Shown here one piece after another: positions 63,122-64,000 of a stretch of 64,000 nucleotides of DNA; position 1 is the first letter of the stretch, and each line of letters starts with the position of its first letter. Where the stretch lies: positions 310,001-374,000 of the forward strand of contig NZ_CP080528.1 of the NCBI RefSeq assembly GCF_024746815.1, written 5' to 3'. The translations under genes were made by a program, and so were the position numbers. This DNA comes from Mesorhizobium sp. AR07 (GTDB taxonomy: Bacteria; Pseudomonadota; Alphaproteobacteria; Rhizobiales; Rhizobiaceae). The notes beneath the pieces were generated by a model. The model was not told the origin of the DNA, ran no database searches, and saw only the letters and a program-made list of their open reading frames with translations.

Positions 63122-63678
63122 TTAATCTAAGCGGACACTAACGCCTCAAGGTACGCGTCAGTAGGCGGCCTTCGTCGTATGCATACGATGGAAGGGGGCC
63201 GCAAAGCTCGACCGGGTGTCGCCGGTTGGGTGTCATAAGCAGAGCGGCCTTAACTGTACCGGATGCGCCCATCGAGCGCAGGTCGGGCTACCGCAGTGCC
63301 CATGGTGAGAGATAACGAAGTGAGCGTTGGAAGCCTCTATATCCGAGACCGTCTCCAAATCGCGCGATGGCGTGGGAGGCAATATAATGCGAACAGAACT
63401 GGCGCGGCTCAATGTTTAGCACTCGAGATGGGAGTGGTTCTCCTTGGCCCATCTCCCGCATCGCAAGGGGTATAGCTCACCGCCTAACGGCACAAAGGTT
63501 GAAGATCGGAACACGGGAACTCAGCTCGCCTGCCCAGATCGGAACTGGGCTAGCCGCGACGACCGGAGAAGGACGAGTCTGAGGGCGGAGCTTTCGTAGT
63601 AGTCGGAGCATGGGAAAGCCATGCACATGGCGAAGGGAAGCAGGAAGACGATAGACTTGTATGACGGAGAAATGATCC

Positions 63679-64000
63679 ATGGACATGGATCGTCAAGCTG
63701 ACGAGGCTTGGATACTCAGCGTTCAACGCAAACTCCATCAGTGGAGTCAGGCAAATCCTGACGACAAATGGCGGGACATGTGGGGTTGGTTAACCGACAT
63801 CCGCACGATCCGCTGTGCTTGGCGGCGCGTGGCCGCTAATCGAGGCGTGCGCACCGCTGGGGTCGACGGGATGACCGTAGGGCGTATCCGCGCCAAATGT
63901 GGTGAAGAGCGCTTTCTGGAAGGATTGCAGGTTGAGTTGCGTCGTATCCATCCGAGCAGGACCGCGAGATTTTGGAGCTTCGCGCGTGGTAATATCGGTT
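63679..64000 (+). CDS. group II intron reverse transcriptase/maturase (copy 2), 5' part
   Basis: From ATG 63679 (GGAGAA upstream) the frame is open to the window end: MDMDRQADEAWILSVQRKLH, WRDMWGWLTDIRTIRC and ANRGVRTAGVDGMTVGRIRA. It is the same protein as in copy 1 but has a CGA Arg codon where copy 1 has the TGA stop. After EERFLEGLQVELR the sequence no longer matches copy 1 (HPSRTARFWSFARGN), so the gene may be disrupted just before the window edge. Confidence 0.7.
   Translation, partial: MDMDRQADEAWILSVQRKLHQWSQANPDDKWRDMWGWLTDIRTIRCAWRRVAANRGVRTAGVDGMTVGRIRAKCGEERFLEGLQVELRRIHPSRTARFWSFARGNIG

Larger units (their letters stand above)
60456..63186 (-). mobile_element. complete IS66-family element
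   Basis: A 2731-bp element with terminal inverted repeats (GTACGCATACGACGAAGGCC at left, GTATGCATACGACGAAGGCC as complement of the right end) and an 8-bp target duplication GATGGAAG at 60448-60455 and 63187-63194. It carries tnpA, tnpB and tnpC in the usual order on the minus strand, all intact. It sits inside group II intron copy 2. Confidence 0.93.
60342..64000 (+). mobile_element. group II intron (copy 2, 5' part), interrupted by IS66
   Basis: It begins GTGCGCCGTGACGGCGCGGG, nearly identical to intron copy 1 at 16033, and resumes after an IS66 insertion at 63187 with the same domain I sequences (GGGGGCCGCAAAGCTCGACC). Its reverse transcriptase starts at 63679. The right end lies beyond the window. 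Sequence matching copy 1 is lost from about 63942, so a further insertion or deletion may be present. Confidence 0.82.

Overview
The window looks like a symbiosis island or symbiotic plasmid of a Rhizobiales bacterium, most likely Mesorhizobium or a close relative. It is GC-rich and carries rhizobial type III secretion (T3SS) genes, a giant effector of the SKWP type (mlr6361 in M. loti, from memory), a MucR/Ros regulator, a NodT-family efflux channel and a dense mosaic of insertion sequences (IS), many of them broken. The assignment is inferred from gene content only.

Layout. 1-4226: end of a T3SS operon (y4yS-like partial gene, sctV/rhcV, sctD/y4yQ, a small protein, a needle-like protein), all on the + strand with overlapping or near-touching ends. 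4333-11703: a 2456-residue effector with SKWP repeats, motifs resembling two-barrel RNA polymerases, and a C-terminal shikimate kinase domain. 11753-12471: a frameshifted C48 (Ulp1-like) protease effector. 12.8-13.5 kb: pseudoazurin with a CRP/FNR-type site and a truncated regulator. 13.5-19.2 kb: IS remnants (IS66, IS630, IS1380, two IS110 types) with a group II intron that splits an IS110 transposase. 19.5-22 kb: a MucR-like regulator, then decayed DUF1403 and ScpB genes. 22.2-23.1 kb: IS6 and ISL3 remnants. 23.3-27 kb: two tandem paralogues of a putative effector with an F-box-like motif and about 34-residue repeats, one broken and one intact. 27.4-32.9 kb: an ISKra4 remnant, IS1634 copy A inside a tyrosine integrase gene, a serine recombinase and an IS66 remnant. 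33.1-44.5 kb: a two-component system and a MacA-MacB-NodT tripartite efflux locus whose outer-membrane gene is split by a nested IS5/IS91 insertion. 45-47.3 kb: IS110 remnant and IS1634 copy B. 47.3-51.7 kb: mostly truncated metabolic genes (ThuA-like, flavin-dependent oxidoreductase, GH20 hexosaminidase, AapQ, AapM) around one intact ROK regulator. 51.7-54.4 kb: IS1595, antitoxin and IS5 remnants. 54.5-59.2 kb: an intact SbcD/SbcC-like (YhaO/YhaN) pair. 59.3-64.0 kb: a decayed AbiE-like toxin-antitoxin locus with two palindromic operators; its toxin gene is invaded by a second group II intron, which is itself interrupted by an intact IS66 element.

How it works together. The live modules appear to be T3SS export with at least two intact effectors, a two-component system beside MacAB efflux, the YhaO/YhaN nuclease-ATPase pair, the ROK and MucR-like regulators, and several IS transposases. 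Several nested insertions can be undone exactly from the sequence, because target duplications or intron borders allow the original reading frame to be rebuilt. No tRNA, rRNA or CRISPR array was recognised.
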